Shown: one piece after another, positions 50,101 to 59,679 of the stretch
How positions within the stretch are numbered: the stretch's first letter is position 1
Layout of the letters: each line of letters opens with the position of its first letter
Assembly: GCF_902859705.1 (NCBI RefSeq)
Contig: NZ_CADIJO010000001.1
Location: forward strand, 124,001-188,000
Direction of reading: 5' to 3'
DNA from: Achromobacter deleyi
Lineage (GTDB): Bacteria > Pseudomonadota > Gammaproteobacteria > Burkholderiales > Burkholderiaceae_B
DNA length: 64,000 nt
Notes under the pieces: model-generated
Told to the model about the DNA's origin: nothing
Databases searched by the model: none
What the model saw: the letters and a program-made list of their open reading frames with translations, nothing else
Made by a program: the position numbers and the translations under genes

Positions 50101-53100
50101 ATGGCGCGGCTGGTTGTAGGGGTCGTTGGCGCGTGTCGCCTGGGTGGACGTGCCCGCGGTGTAGACGCCGTACAGCGATTGCATGCGCACATCGCCGCCG
50201 GCCACCAGGTCCAGGTCGCCGGTGCCGGTGCGCAGCACGCTGAAGCGGGCGGTGGCGGGCTTGCCGATATAGTTCCGGGGATCGTTGGGGATGCAGTATT
50301 CGGGGCTGTACCGGCAGAATTCCGATGCCGTATCGATGCCGGCAATTTCCTTGATGAACTGGTCGTCGATGACGGTGTCGAACAGCTCCGGCATGCCCAG
50401 GTCATCGGCGGCCTGCTGGCTCCATTTGTAGTTGCCGGGCGCGTCGATGCCATACATGCCGTAGTGGCTGTCGGCCAGCACCAGGTTGCCGCGGGCGGTG
50501 CCGTACTGGGTGGTGCGCGTGTCGGCGCCGCTCAGGTCGGCGCCGCCGGCCAGGCGCATGGACCACGATTGCGTGCCTTCGGGCAGCATGGGCGCGACGG
50601 CCCAGGCCTGGCCCTGTACGCCGTTGACGGCGGGACGCAGGTCCACGTAGTCCACCCCGGCCGGCAGTTGCACTTTGGTGCCGGACGGGATCAGGCCGCC
50701 GCGCGGCAGCGTGATGGCGCTGGCCAGTTTCACGGCATTGGCCTGGAAAGTGGCATCCGGCAGGTTGGGCAGGGCAATGCCCGCGGGCCAGGTGACGGGG
50801 CCCAGGAAGGTGTTGACCATGACCCGCCAGCCGGCCGACAGCTGCATGTTCTCGGGCAGGGTCAGCGCCTGGGGCAGTACGGTGCCCGCGGCGTACGCCA
50901 CGCTGCCGTTCGGATTCAGGATGGCGGAAGACAGGACCGTGCCCGCCGCCAGCGTCAGCGGCCGGGCCAGCTGCGCGGTCACGGGCAGCACGGTGCCAGG
51001 GAGGTAGGTGGCGCCTTGCAACGGCACGGCGTAGTTCAACACCACGCCGCCGGGGAATTGGGTGCCGGCTGCCAGCGTCACGCCGGCATGCGGCGTGACC
51101 AGGTCGCCGCCCAGGAAGTCGAAGCCCGGCAGCAGGCGCCAGCCGTCGGCATCCTGCTTGACGTCGGGGGGCGGCGCGAAGCCGTCGTTGATGCTGCCAT
51201 GGATCTGCAGGTCGCCACCAGCGCGGATGACCAGGTTGCCGACCTCGCCCGAGCCATAGATGGCCGGGTTGAGCGGCGTGTGCGGGTTGAGGCTGGCGTA
51301 GCGCATGCCCGACAGGTCCAGGTCGCCTTGCACCACCAGATCGCCATCGGGCGTTGCGCTGCGGATTTCCACGCCGGGACGCAGGTGCAGCGCATCGGCG
51401 TAGGGGCGCAGTCCGGCCAGCTTGTTGTCCAACAGATTGCGATTGGCCAGCGCATTGTCGATGAAGTCGCGGCTGTCGCTGTTCAGCTGGTTCAGGTAGG
51501 CCTGGTCGATGACCTGGTAGGGTTTGCCGCCCGCATTGTTCTCGGTGCCGGCGGGCGCATCGGTGTAGACCCACACGCCGTTCACGGCGATGCTGCGCGC
51601 GCCGCGAATGTCCAGCGGACCCCGCGCATCGATGTCGATGTCGCCGCCCGTGATGCCGCCCAGGCGCGGCGCATTCAGTTCCAGCGTGCCGCGCGGCAGG
51701 CCATCGTTGCGGGCAGAATCGGTGCCGGCGCGCAGGTCGATGCGGGCGCCGCTGTCCAGTTGCAGCTTGCCTTTGCCGGCATTGAGTTCGACGATGGCGC
51801 GGTTGGGCGAGTCGATGATCTTGCCGTAGCTGTCCACGCGCAGATCGGTGCCGTGCGCGTCCAGCAGGGCGTTGCCGGCCAGGCGCAGGCCGTCGCGTGC
51901 CGACAGCCGGATGCTGCCCACGCCCGCGCCGCTGGCGTCGATGCGTCCGGCGACCGTGAGGCTGCCCGCATCGACGGAAATATTGACCTCGCGGGCGCGG
52001 ACCCCGTCGCCGATGACCAGGTTGCCGCGCTTGAGCTGCAAGCTGCGCGACCCGTAGACCTGGCCGTCGTTCAGGCGCTGGTTCAACGCCGCAAAATCCA
52101 CTTGCTGGGCGCGGATGTCGGCGCCGCCGTAGGCATAGGGCACCCGCGTGCCACCCGCTTCATAATCGCCCGAGGCGGACCCCAGGATGCTGCCCTGCAG
52201 ATCCACGCGGCCGGCATTGGGATCCAGTGCGATGGCCGTCAGGCGGCCGGCGCGGTTGTAGCGGGCCGACAGGTCGATGCGGCTGCCGGCGGCCTGGACG
52301 ATGTCGCCGTGGCGGCTTTCCAGCGTGACGTCACCGCCCCAGCTGTACTTGACCACGTCGTCAAACAGCACGGGACGGCCCGCCAGGTCCAGGTCGGCGC
52401 CCGGGTTCAGGGTCAGGGCATTGTCGGCGCGCACGGTGAGCTTGCCGGTGGGCAGCGCAATGCGGCCGTTGAGGGTGACTGCACCTGCGTCCAGCGTCAG
52501 GTCGGCGCCCAGGCCACGCGGCACAGGTGCGCTGGTCGTGCCGGCCAGCGGGTTCAGCGTGATCGCGTTGCCGGCCTGGATGCGGTTGACCGAGCCGGCC
52601 TCGCCGGTCAGCAGCGGCGTTTCCAGGGTGAGCGAGCCGCCGCTGTACTGCCAGCCGGTGGCCGTGTCGTAGGCGCCGCGCGTTTGGTAGACCTTCAGGC
52701 TGCCCTGGTGGTTGGCGGTGATGCGGTCGGTGGCGCGCAAGGTGACGTCAGCGAAGCCCAATGTCAGGCGTGCGTTGTCCAGCGTGCCGAGCGGTTGCGT
52801 GTAGGGGCCGTAGCCCAGCTCGATACGTTCGGCCTCGATCCGCAGGCGGCCGCTGCCGGTGCCGGCGCCGTTGGGAATGACCGCCGCCGGGGCGATGACG
52901 GAGCCGTTCCAGATCAGGTTGCCCGCGCGGATCGTGGCCACATCGCCCGCCTGGCCGTAGCCATAGATGGCCGGGGTGGTCAGCGCCAGCGTCTGCAGGC
53001 GCGACTTGCCCGTCACGGGGTCGGTGGTATCGAGCGTGACGCCATCGAAGAAGTTGAACGAGTCGGCCACCGCCAGCGTCAACATCTCCAGCGCGGGGGC

Positions 53101-56100
53101 GCCGTAACGGGTGTCGCCGGCCATCAGGCGGTTCAGCAGCGACTGGTTCAGGGTCAGGCCGCTGGTCATGCCGCCGCGGGCGGCGGCTGCCGCCAGCGCC
53201 TGTTCGCTGCCCGCATTGACGGCGCCCACCGCCAGGGTCAGGTAGCGCGCACCGTAGCTAGCCGAGCTGTCCAGCTCGAACGCCTTGTTGGTGGCGGCGG
53301 CCAGGGTGCCTTCGGTGTAGAGCTGCGCTTCGCCCGTGCAGCCGGGCGTGCTGCAGACGCCGATGCGGATGGGGCCGGAGCCGGCCGGGAGCAGGTCTTC
53401 GGCCGGGGGCAGCACGTTGAGCCAGCCGTTGGACACGGCCAGCATGCTGCTGGTGCTGGGGGCGTAGGAATAGCCGTTGGTGGAATCGAAGAGCGTGCGG
53501 CCACGGCCGATGGTGTTGATGCCGGCGCCACGCTCGATGAGGATGCCAGCCTCCGGGGCGCTGGTGATCAGCATCACTTCCTCGGCCCGCAGCATGGCGC
53601 CGCTGCGCAGCGTCAGACCGCCGAAGTGGCTGCCGCCATAGCCCATGTGGACCAGGTTGCTGTTGTTGGCGTAGTCCACGCTTGGGACGGCACCGAGGAC
53701 CATGCGGGGGGCGGCAAGGGCGTTCAACTGTCCGGCATCCAGCGAGATGCCGACGAATCCGGGGGTGCGGCCGGCGCCAGGGGCGGTCACTTCGGCCCAG
53801 TCGCGCGTGCTGTTCTTGGAGATCACGGCGAAGGTGCCGCCATAGCCGCCGGCGCCGGCCGAGAAGTCGGCTTTGCCGGCAAAGTAGAACTCTTGCCCGG
53901 GAGTGGCGCTGGCCAGGCCGATCTTCAGTGTCAGGGCGTCGGCGGGCAGGATGGCGCGGGGAATGCCGCGGCGGGTGGCTTCGGCGGCCACGAAGGTGGC
54001 GTAGTCCATTTCGTTGTACTGCGAGTACTGCCGCAGCACCTGGCCGGAGGTGACCAGAAATTGCTTGGCGATGGCGTCGGCGGTGCCGGCGGCGCTGTTG
54101 CCCAGGCGGCCCGCGATCGACCAGGAGCCATTGCGCAGGGCTTGTGCGCCCGCGCTGGCCTGGCCCTGGGCCGCCCCGTTGATTTCCACCCGGAAGGCGC
54201 CGGGCATCAGTGCGTAGGTGGCGGGCATCAGCGTGTACGTGCCGGCGGGCAGGCCGGGTACGCCTGCACCGATGGTCACCTGCTGGCCGATCTGCGGCTG
54301 GCTCTGGCCGGCATCCGGCGCAGTGGGCGCGACCCGGGGCTGTGCGCCCGGCACCAACGCATAGACAGGATTGGTGGCCAGGCCCGGCAGCGTGAAGCCG
54401 CCGCCTTGGCCATTGAACTGCACCAGCGGACTGAAGCGGGCATCGGTAGAACCGCCGCGGCCGGAGACGAAGCCGGCCCCCAGCAACTGGCCGCCGCCGG
54501 ACACGTCCACCAGCGCCCCTTCCTGGATGCGCACGTTTTCGCTGCCCAGGGCGATGCCGCGGGTGAGCTGCCCGTCCAGCGTACCGGCGCCCTGGCCGGT
54601 CAGCAGGACGTCTTGCCCGATGTATTTGTAGCTGACGCCATCCACCGTGCCGCCATAGGGCATGACCAGGCCGCGGCTGCTGACGGAGGTGACGCTGCCG
54701 GGCAGCAGGGTCACGCGTGACGTCACGCCGGCACGGTCGTCGGCCTTGCCGATTTCCAACAGGCCCATGGGCACGCGCAGCACGCCGCCCTGTTCGATGA
54801 TGTCGGCCGCCATCATCAGCGAGCCGAAGGCGCTGTAGGGCATGTCCGGCACGTCCTGGGTACTGCGTCCGACGATGAGGCGGCTGCCTTCTTCGTAGCC
54901 GGACTGGCCGTTGCGCTTGCCGCCGATGCCCGCGATGACGCGGACGATGGCGCCGGTTTCCGGGTAGATCTGCGCGGCAGTCAGCGTCAGGCTGCCCGGT
55001 GTGCTCAGCTGCGTGGTGTAGACCAGGTTGGTTCTGTCCAGCGTGCCCAGGCCGCCCAGGATGCGGATATCGCCCTGGCTGTACAGCTCGGCCATGGGAA
55101 AGCCCGTGCCGGTATAGCTGACCACCTGGCCCGACGGCGACCGGTTGGTCGTCAGCGCATCCAGTTTCACGTTGTCGCGGATATCGATCAGGCCGGCGTT
55201 GACCCGCAGCACCGATTCACTGGTCCGCAGCGCAGGCGGCAGCGAGCCAGAGGGGCGTTCGTAGCCTTCCTTGGCATTGGTGTCGGTGGCGCCGCCCAGC
55301 AGCACGTAAGGCGCGGCCAGCAACACGTTGGCCGTGGGCCGCGCATCGGCAGTCATGCCCAGGGACCCTGACATCAACCGCAGGCTGTTGTTCAGGCGCA
55401 GGGTGACATCTTCGGAAAAGCCTAGCTGACCGTTCACCAGCAGGTTGAGCGTGTCGAAGCCGCCTTGTTCCACCTGCGATGCGCCCAGCGCCGCGCGGCC
55501 ATAGACCAGATGATCCGCTGCTGCGGCGGCGTCGCCGTAGCCGGCCAGCGCATCGGCGGCGGCGTCTTGCGACAGGACGAAGTTGCGTGCGCCCTTGACG
55601 CGGTTCTGGATGGGGCTGCTCTTGTAGGCGGGGCCGTCCAGGCCCAGGGTGAGCGAACCGCCCGCCACGCCGGCGCCGCCGGCGCGCGCCACCATGCGGC
55701 CATCCAGGTACAGGCCGTTGCCCGAGCTGATTGCGATGGCGCCGCCCGCGCTGGCCACCTCGGTGGGCACGCCATTGACGAGCAGGGTGGCGGCGCTGCC
55801 CGATGCATCGAGCTCGCTGCCGGGGCGCAGCACGACAAAGGCATTGGGCGCAATGACGTTGCCCTTGGCCAGGTCCACCGCGCTGCCCAGCGTGATGACG
55901 CCGCCGTCCAGCACTTTGCCGTAGGTCTGGCCGTCGCGGTTGACGGCGGTCGCGGCGCGCGCCGCCACATCCAATCTGGCGTGTTCGCCGACCCAGATGG
56001 AACGGCCGGAGCCTTGCGCCGTCAGGTCTTCCATCTGCGTGTCGCCGACCATCGACACCGTGATGCGCCCGCTCCAGGCGTTGAACACGCCGTTCAGCGT

Positions 56101-59100
56101 GATCTGGCCGATGCCGGCCAGGGCGATGCGCTGTCCGGGGTCGACCTCGACGCGCGCGCCATCGGCCACCACCAGCGACGAGCCGGCCACATCGTTCGGC
56201 GAGCTCAGCAGGGTGCCGGTCTGCAGCAGCACACTGGCGCCGCGGCGTTGCGTCAGCACGCTCTTGAGCGGGTCTTCCTGATACAACGCGGGCGTCCACA
56301 CCTGCAAGGCCTGGGCCTTGTCCTGCGCCGCGCGGGCGCCGGAGGCATAGCGCTGCACCGGCATCCGTACCAGCAGTTGCGCGCCCGACGCGACCTCCAG
56401 GCCATGGGTGCCGATCACGTCGTATTGCGAGAAGCCTTGCGCGAAGGCGTTGTCAGCCAGCACCGAGACGCCGGTCGGCGCCGGATCGCTCAACGCGTCG
56501 GCGCGCACGATGCGCACCTGGTAGGCCTGCAGCGTCAGTTTGCCGCCGCCGTCCACGCCGTAGCCCGATAGCGCGGCGTGTTGCGACAGCGCGCCCGTGG
56601 CGCCGCCCGAGCCCGCTTCCAGCAGAATGTCGCCACCGCGGCCGTTGCGCGTCTTGCCCGTGGCCAGCATGGCCGCGCCGCCGCTGGCATCGACCGCGCT
56701 GCCTGGCGCCAGCGACACGTCGCCGGTGCTGCGCACCGCGACCGAGCCGCCGTTGCGGTAGGCGATGCCGGGCGAGGCCGCGGGGTTCAGGCTGAGATTG
56801 CTCCACAGGCCACCAACATCCAGCACCGCGCCCTGGGCGAGCGTGACGCCGGTGGGTTTGCCTGCCGCGGCTTTGACGGGGGTATCCTCGACCCGGCCGT
56901 TGTCGCTGAGCTGTCGCAGCATGTTGCCGGCCTGGATCCGCCCGGCGGCGGCCGAGATGCTGGCGTTGATGTCGACCTGCGGGGCATAGAGCACCAGGCC
57001 CGCGCCCGGCGCCAGCGCCACGGCTTGTTCCACCGCAACGCGCGCTTTGCCTGCCAGGCGCACGTATCCCAGGCCGATGGCGTTCAGCCAGGCCGTGTCC
57101 AGCCGGATTTCGTCGACGCCGGCCGCCCCGGTACCCACCACCACCTGCTGGGCCAGGCCGGTCAGGCCCCAGTTCAGCAGGCCGGAGGCGGCATCGTACA
57201 GGGCGGTGTAGCTGCCCACGACCAGTTGCGCGCGGCGCGCCAGGGCGCTTTGCGACTGGTAATAGCCTTCCAGGTCCCATTGCGGCGCGTCGATCTGGCG
57301 CGCGCCCTGGTAGACCTCGCCCGTGACGTCGCCGGCAAGCTGGGCCTTGGTGGTGGCCACGACCAGGCTGCCCGCGTCGCGGCCCACGGTGTAGCCGTTT
57401 TCAAAGCGCTCGCGCGGCGCGATGAGCGGGTTGTAGAAGACGCGCGTGGCCTTTTCGCCCCAGCGTGCATGTTCCTGTTCAAAGCCTTTGTACAGGCCGG
57501 TGTAGAGCAGATCGCCGGGGGCGCGCGACACCTCGTAAAGGCGGCCGTCCGACCCGCGCAGCCAGCTTTGGCGGATGATGCCGTCCTGCACGTCCAGCGT
57601 GCCGCCGGACAGGTTGATGTTCGAGCCGGTGCGCGTCACCAGTTCGCCGCCGGTGAAGGTGGCGGTGCCGCCCTGCGCCAGCCATTCGGCGGCGGTGTGG
57701 CCGCTGGTGGCCAGGTAGCCGCCCACTTCAAGCAGGCCGCCGCTGGTGTACCAGCGGTCGCCGGCATAGCCATTGGTGCCGCTGGCCACCTTGACCAGCG
57801 CGCGCCTGTCGACCCAGACGTCGTTGCTGTTGAGCAGCTTGCTGTCGCGGTTGACCGGCGCATCGCGCTGCTCGTTGCCCTGCACGTTGATCTGCAGGTT
57901 GTTCGATTCCATCGACACGTGCACGCCGATGGCGCCGGCCACGTCGACCTGCGCGCCGCTGTCGAGCAGCGTCTGCTTCCTGGCCGACACGGCGATCTGG
58001 CCACCGGTGGCCACCGTGGTCGATCCGCTCTCGAAGGTGGCCAGATTGCCCGTCACCACTTCGATGCGCGACAGGTCGCGGCGGTCGGCGATCGTGCTCA
58101 GGTTGTCGAAAACGCCACCCGTCTTGTTGTCGGGCCTGCCGTCCAGCGTCTTGATCGCGGCGGCGCGCTGGCTGTCCAGGCCGGTGACGGCAGAGGCTTC
58201 CAGCAGCACTGCGGTGACACTGTCCGCGCCCAGCGTGACGCTGCCGGTGGCATCACCCGCGCGGTTCAACAGGTGAATGGCGCCGCGCGTGCCGATGTCG
58301 GTGGTGGCCACCAGCACGCCGTCCTGGCGCACCTGGCGGCCAGTCAGGGTGATGTCGCCGGTGGGGGCGCTGACGAGACCCGTGTTGGTGACCCGCCCGG
58401 CGGTGCTGCCGGGCTTGAACGTGGCGCTGACTTCGTTGCCGGTGGTGGTGGACTTGAGATTGCCGTCTGTGCCGTAGCCCTTGCGGATATAGAAGTCGTC
58501 GCCCGCAGCCAGCGTCACCTGCCCGCCCGGAGTGGTGATCGCGCCGCCGTTGCGCACTTCGCTGCCCAGCAGCAGCACGTAGCCGCCGCCGCGCGTGGCA
58601 GTGTTGGAGACCGCGGTGTCGATCTGCGCGCCGGCCAGCACCTGCACCTGGCCGATCGCATCCTTGAAGGCGGGCAGGGTGCCGTCGGTGTCGGTATAGA
58701 TGCCCTGGTCGCGGAATTGCGTGTCGGTGATGGTGGCGGCCGCCGCTACCAGGTTGCGCACGTTGACCTGGCTGGTGCCGGTGAAAATGACGCCGTTCTG
58801 GTTCACCACCAGCACGCTGCCGTCCGCCTTGATCGCACCCTGGATCTCGCTGGGCTTGGCAGAGGCGCCTACGACGCGGTTCAACACCGCGTCGCTGGCG
58901 TTCTGCTTGAACTGCACGGTGGTGTTGCGCCCGACGTTGAAGGTGTCCCAGTTCAGGATGGCGCGCGATTGCGTCTGTTCGATGGTGACGACCTGGCGGC
59001 CGCCTTCGGTGCTGGCGCGGGCGGCCTTGGCGCCTTCCCATTTGGCCAGGGCGCCGCGGGCTTCCCACAGGCCGCCCTCGACCAGGCCGTCAGGCACGTT

Positions 59101-59523
59101 TGCGCCATTGGCGGCGGCCGCGGCGCGAGCCGCGGCTTGGGCGGCCTGCTGCGCCGCCACGGCGGCCGCGGTGCGATTCAGATTGTCCAGCGACTTCTGC
59201 AATTGCTGGCGCGCTTCGGCCTGCTGACGGGCGCTGGTGCCGATACCGGCGAGGCTGCCGTCGGGCATGCGGCCGGTGCGCTGCGCGGTTGATTGCACCG
59301 CGTTCTTGTCGGCGAACCAGCCGGGGCTGAAGGCACGCGTCTGCGCCTGGGACGCGCCGTTCCAGCCACCCGCCAGCGCCAGGATCGCCATGGCCTGGGA
59401 CAGCGGCCGCAGGCGCCAGCCGGCGCGGCGGCGTGCGCTGCGGCGGGGAGCAACGGCAGGGGCGGTCGAACGGACGGTCGAGGCAGAGCGGGCGGCAGGC
59501 TGGGCGGACGTAGACGAGGACAT
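47131..59523 (-). CDS. Filamentous-haemagglutinin-like giant exoprotein with DUF3739
   Basis: 4130 aa. A long N-terminal signal (cationic, hydrophobic core near 43-55, cut near ASQAQ/T at 61) leads to a two-partner-secretion (TpsA) domain at about 175-290: ILNWDTFNVGRNTTVQFKQN, NRV, IQGAIKADGSVLVVNQNGVIF, and VRNLVAAAATITDTQF. The middle is thousands of residues of beta-helix (G, N, V, L-rich repeats such as LDVSGGGQLLGAG). The C-terminal part (about 3740-3990) is the DUF3739 domain (MYGGAGVQTRNGGDIQVLTP, GGIDFYARDSILLGQSRVMT). A surface adhesin is expected. No TpsB transporter lies in the window. The ATG at 59523 was chosen since an upstream ATG (59586) would lie at the putative promoter. 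Downstream of FecR, sigma and STN genes. Confidence 0.9.
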   Translation of the reverse strand: MSSSTSAQPAARSASTVRSTAPAVAPRRSARRRAGWRLRPLSQAMAILALAGGWNGASQAQTRAFSPGWFADKNAVQSTAQRTGRMPDGSLAGIGTSARQQAEARQQLQKSLDNLNRTAAAVAAQQAAQAAARAAAAANGANVPDGLVEGGLWEARGALAKWEGAKAARASTEGGRQVVTIEQTQSRAILNWDTFNVGRNTTVQFKQNASDAVLNRVVGASAKPSEIQGAIKADGSVLVVNQNGVIFTGTSQVNVRNLVAAAATITDTQFRDQGIYTDTDGTLPAFKDAIGQVQVLAGAQIDTAVSNTATRGGGYVLLLGSEVRNGGAITTPGGQVTLAAGDDFYIRKGYGTDGNLKSTTTGNEVSATFKPGSTAGRVTNTGLVSAPTGDITLTGRQVRQDGVLVATTDIGTRGAIHLLNRAGDATGSVTLGADSVTAVLLEASAVTGLDSQRAAAIKTLDGRPDNKTGGVFDNLSTIADRRDLSRIEVVTGNLATFESGSTTVATGGQIAVSARKQTLLDSGAQVDVAGAIGVHVSMESNNLQINVQGNEQRDAPVNRDSKLLNSNDVWVDRRALVKVASGTNGYAGDRWYTSGGLLEVGGYLATSGHTAAEWLAQGGTATFTGGELVTRTGSNINLSGGTLDVQDGIIRQSWLRGSDGRLYEVSRAPGDLLYTGLYKGFEQEHARWGEKATRVFYNPLIAPRERFENGYTVGRDAGSLVVATTKAQLAGDVTGEVYQGARQIDAPQWDLEGYYQSQSALARRAQLVVGSYTALYDAASGLLNWGLTGLAQQVVVGTGAAGVDEIRLDTAWLNAIGLGYVRLAGKARVAVEQAVALAPGAGLVLYAPQVDINASISAAAGRIQAGNMLRQLSDNGRVEDTPVKAAAGKPTGVTLAQGAVLDVGGLWSNLSLNPAASPGIAYRNGGSVAVRSTGDVSLAPGSAVDASGGAAMLATGKTRNGRGGDILLEAGSGGATGALSQHAALSGYGVDGGGKLTLQAYQVRIVRADALSDPAPTGVSVLADNAFAQGFSQYDVIGTHGLEVASGAQLLVRMPVQRYASGARAAQDKAQALQVWTPALYQEDPLKSVLTQRRGASVLLQTGTLLSSPNDVAGSSLVVADGARVEVDPGQRIALAGIGQITLNGVFNAWSGRITVSMVGDTQMEDLTAQGSGRSIWVGEHARLDVAARAATAVNRDGQTYGKVLDGGVITLGSAVDLAKGNVIAPNAFVVLRPGSELDASGSAATLLVNGVPTEVASAGGAIAISSGNGLYLDGRMVARAGGAGVAGGSLTLGLDGPAYKSSPIQNRVKGARNFVLSQDAAADALAGYGDAAAAADHLVYGRAALGASQVEQGGFDTLNLLVNGQLGFSEDVTLRLNNSLRLMSGSLGMTADARPTANVLLAAPYVLLGGATDTNAKEGYERPSGSLPPALRTSESVLRVNAGLIDIRDNVKLDALTTNRSPSGQVVSYTGTGFPMAELYSQGDIRILGGLGTLDRTNLVYTTQLSTPGSLTLTAAQIYPETGAIVRVIAGIGGKRNGQSGYEEGSRLIVGRSTQDVPDMPYSAFGSLMMAADIIEQGGVLRVPMGLLEIGKADDRAGVTSRVTLLPGSVTSVSSRGLVMPYGGTVDGVSYKYIGQDVLLTGQGAGTLDGQLTRGIALGSENVRIQEGALVDVSGGGQLLGAGFVSGRGGSTDARFSPLVQFNGQGGGFTLPGLATNPVYALVPGAQPRVAPTAPDAGQSQPQIGQQVTIGAGVPGLPAGTYTLMPATYALMPGAFRVEINGAAQGQASAGAQALRNGSWSIAGRLGNSAAGTADAIAKQFLVTSGQVLRQYSQYNEMDYATFVAAEATRRGIPRAILPADALTLKIGLASATPGQEFYFAGKADFSAGAGGYGGTFAVISKNSTRDWAEVTAPGAGRTPGFVGISLDAGQLNALAAPRMVLGAVPSVDYANNSNLVHMGYGGSHFGGLTLRSGAMLRAEEVMLITSAPEAGILIERGAGINTIGRGRTLFDSTNGYSYAPSTSSMLAVSNGWLNVLPPAEDLLPAGSGPIRIGVCSTPGCTGEAQLYTEGTLAAATNKAFELDSSASYGARYLTLAVGAVNAGSEQALAAAAARGGMTSGLTLNQSLLNRLMAGDTRYGAPALEMLTLAVADSFNFFDGVTLDTTDPVTGKSRLQTLALTTPAIYGYGQAGDVATIRAGNLIWNGSVIAPAAVIPNGAGTGSGRLRIEAERIELGYGPYTQPLGTLDNARLTLGFADVTLRATDRITANHQGSLKVYQTRGAYDTATGWQYSGGSLTLETPLLTGEAGSVNRIQAGNAITLNPLAGTTSAPVPRGLGADLTLDAGAVTLNGRIALPTGKLTVRADNALTLNPGADLDLAGRPVLFDDVVKYSWGGDVTLESRHGDIVQAAGSRIDLSARYNRAGRLTAIALDPNAGRVDLQGSILGSASGDYEAGGTRVPYAYGGADIRAQQVDFAALNQRLNDGQVYGSRSLQLKRGNLVIGDGVRAREVNISVDAGSLTVAGRIDASGAGVGSIRLSARDGLRLAGNALLDAHGTDLRVDSYGKIIDSPNRAIVELNAGKGKLQLDSGARIDLRAGTDSARNDGLPRGTLELNAPRLGGITGGDIDIDARGPLDIRGARSIAVNGVWVYTDAPAGTENNAGGKPYQVIDQAYLNQLNSDSRDFIDNALANRNLLDNKLAGLRPYADALHLRPGVEIRSATPDGDLVVQGDLDLSGMRYASLNPHTPLNPAIYGSGEVGNLVIRAGGDLQIHGSINDGFAPPPDVKQDADGWRLLPGFDFLGGDLVTPHAGVTLAAGTQFPGGVVLNYAVPLQGATYLPGTVLPVTAQLARPLTLAAGTVLSSAILNPNGSVAYAAGTVLPQALTLPENMQLSAGWRVMVNTFLGPVTWPAGIALPNLPDATFQANAVKLASAITLPRGGLIPSGTKVQLPAGVDYVDLRPAVNGVQGQAWAVAPMLPEGTQSWSMRLAGGADLSGADTRTTQYGTARGNLVLADSHYGMYGIDAPGNYKWSQQAADDLGMPELFDTVIDDQFIKEIAGIDTASEFCRYSPEYCIPNDPRNYIGKPATARFSVLRTGTGDLDLVAGGDVRMQSLYGVYTAGTSTQATRANDPYNQPRHAGPGGRVLADANQAFDAFVDGGPQSVYRAWYPDGGGNLTIRAGANLIGDTIARPQGSYGRPVDTSVAYNSADVGNWLWRQGSGDAPIGQKRPTAWWISFGTYASLNDGQQGDELIGFTGFGTLGGGNLSVDVGGNAGLQLSHALAFTERQINGRSQSLVLAVGSTGRVLADGSLALTGGGDIDLRVGGQLNPALPIMFESPGAVTNLRGQTLLRAASLGRLDPLYNVLAARDVRGLDRFQAADATPSGAPVLNVGDSAFRIDSLRDLAIGAADDPGRVLVPVSMPYLQADGTPGIHGSQSWFSLWTANSAVDVFSAGGNVAPVAPRTPGYDTVITYPSQLSAVAANGSIYYKTAFTLAPGHAARLDLLAGQSIYGGDAPVGRSSASPDSVASIFKPAFVGKVPDPNSSAILWGPTTLSRDGAYGDLVLFAFGPGSAATTGQTEPSRFYAMDGDLVGVTSGRLIRFGSPNTLTGKQWYSGGGPVRMLAGRDIVGSGSPVGSMDWTMYPLTFTYNNNLFVHGDPRDISLVRAGRDIIESNFTVAGPGTLEISAGRNILMADKAAATSLGPVVPGDLRPGASIALQAGLSAQGADYAGFLRRYLDTDHVADPARPLTDQGVPFKTYENELLLWLTQTYGFAGSTADARAFFDALAPEQQRIFARLVYFAELRAGGREYNDKASPRLGSYLRGRQAIAALFPHQDSYDGSITMYGGAGVQTRNGGDIQVLTPGGAQVYGIEGAAPPSTAGVVTQGRGGIDFYARDSILLGQSRVMTTFGGSILAWSAQGDINAGRGSKTTVVYTPPFRRYDGVGNISLSPAAPATGAGIATLAPLAEVPAGDVDLYAPLGTIDAGEAGIRVSGNVNIAAQTVLNAANIKAKGESTGIPVTAAVNTGALTSASSAATTAVNAAQDSAQRSQNQARQNQPSIINVQILGYGAEPVAGSTPQAPAGAAQEVSSYRPNNMVQVVGDGALTPAQLAKLSSEERQAFGL

Positions 59524-59581
59524 GGCGTGATTCAGGAATGTCGATGAAGGGCGCCAGTGACATCGCCACCGTGCCCGCTTA

Positions 59582-59640
59582 CTCATCTAGTCGAATGACG
59601 CCTGCGCAGTCGGCATAGGAAACCGCGTGAATTTTTTATG
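59582..59640 (-). promoter_or_regulatory. Candidate ECF-type promoter of the giant exoprotein gene
   Basis: On the minus strand, after an A-run (about 59630-59637), the sequence reads TTTCC, then about 30 nt further CGTCATTCGACTAGATGAG. The core TTCGACT is the -10-like part I recall from fecA, and it also fits the module 2 motif (CGTCCGACTTAG). It lies 60 nt before the ATG and within the 156-nt gap after FecR. Confidence 0.35.
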
Positions 59641-59679
59641 ACAAACGCGTCATGGCGGTTTCCGGGGCGGCGGCCGCGG

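Noticed and set aside
49675-54720. Very long open frame (1681 codons) on the plus strand
   Set aside because: It lies fully antisense to the haemagglutinin-like gene; the biased codon use and high GC leave its complement free of stops. The residues are repetitive Gly/Ala/Gln/Arg and match nothing.
59524-59586. Upstream ATG at 59586 for the exoprotein
   Set aside because: The added 21 residues precede the signal peptide oddly, there is no ribosome-binding site, and the ATG sits in the putative -10 region.
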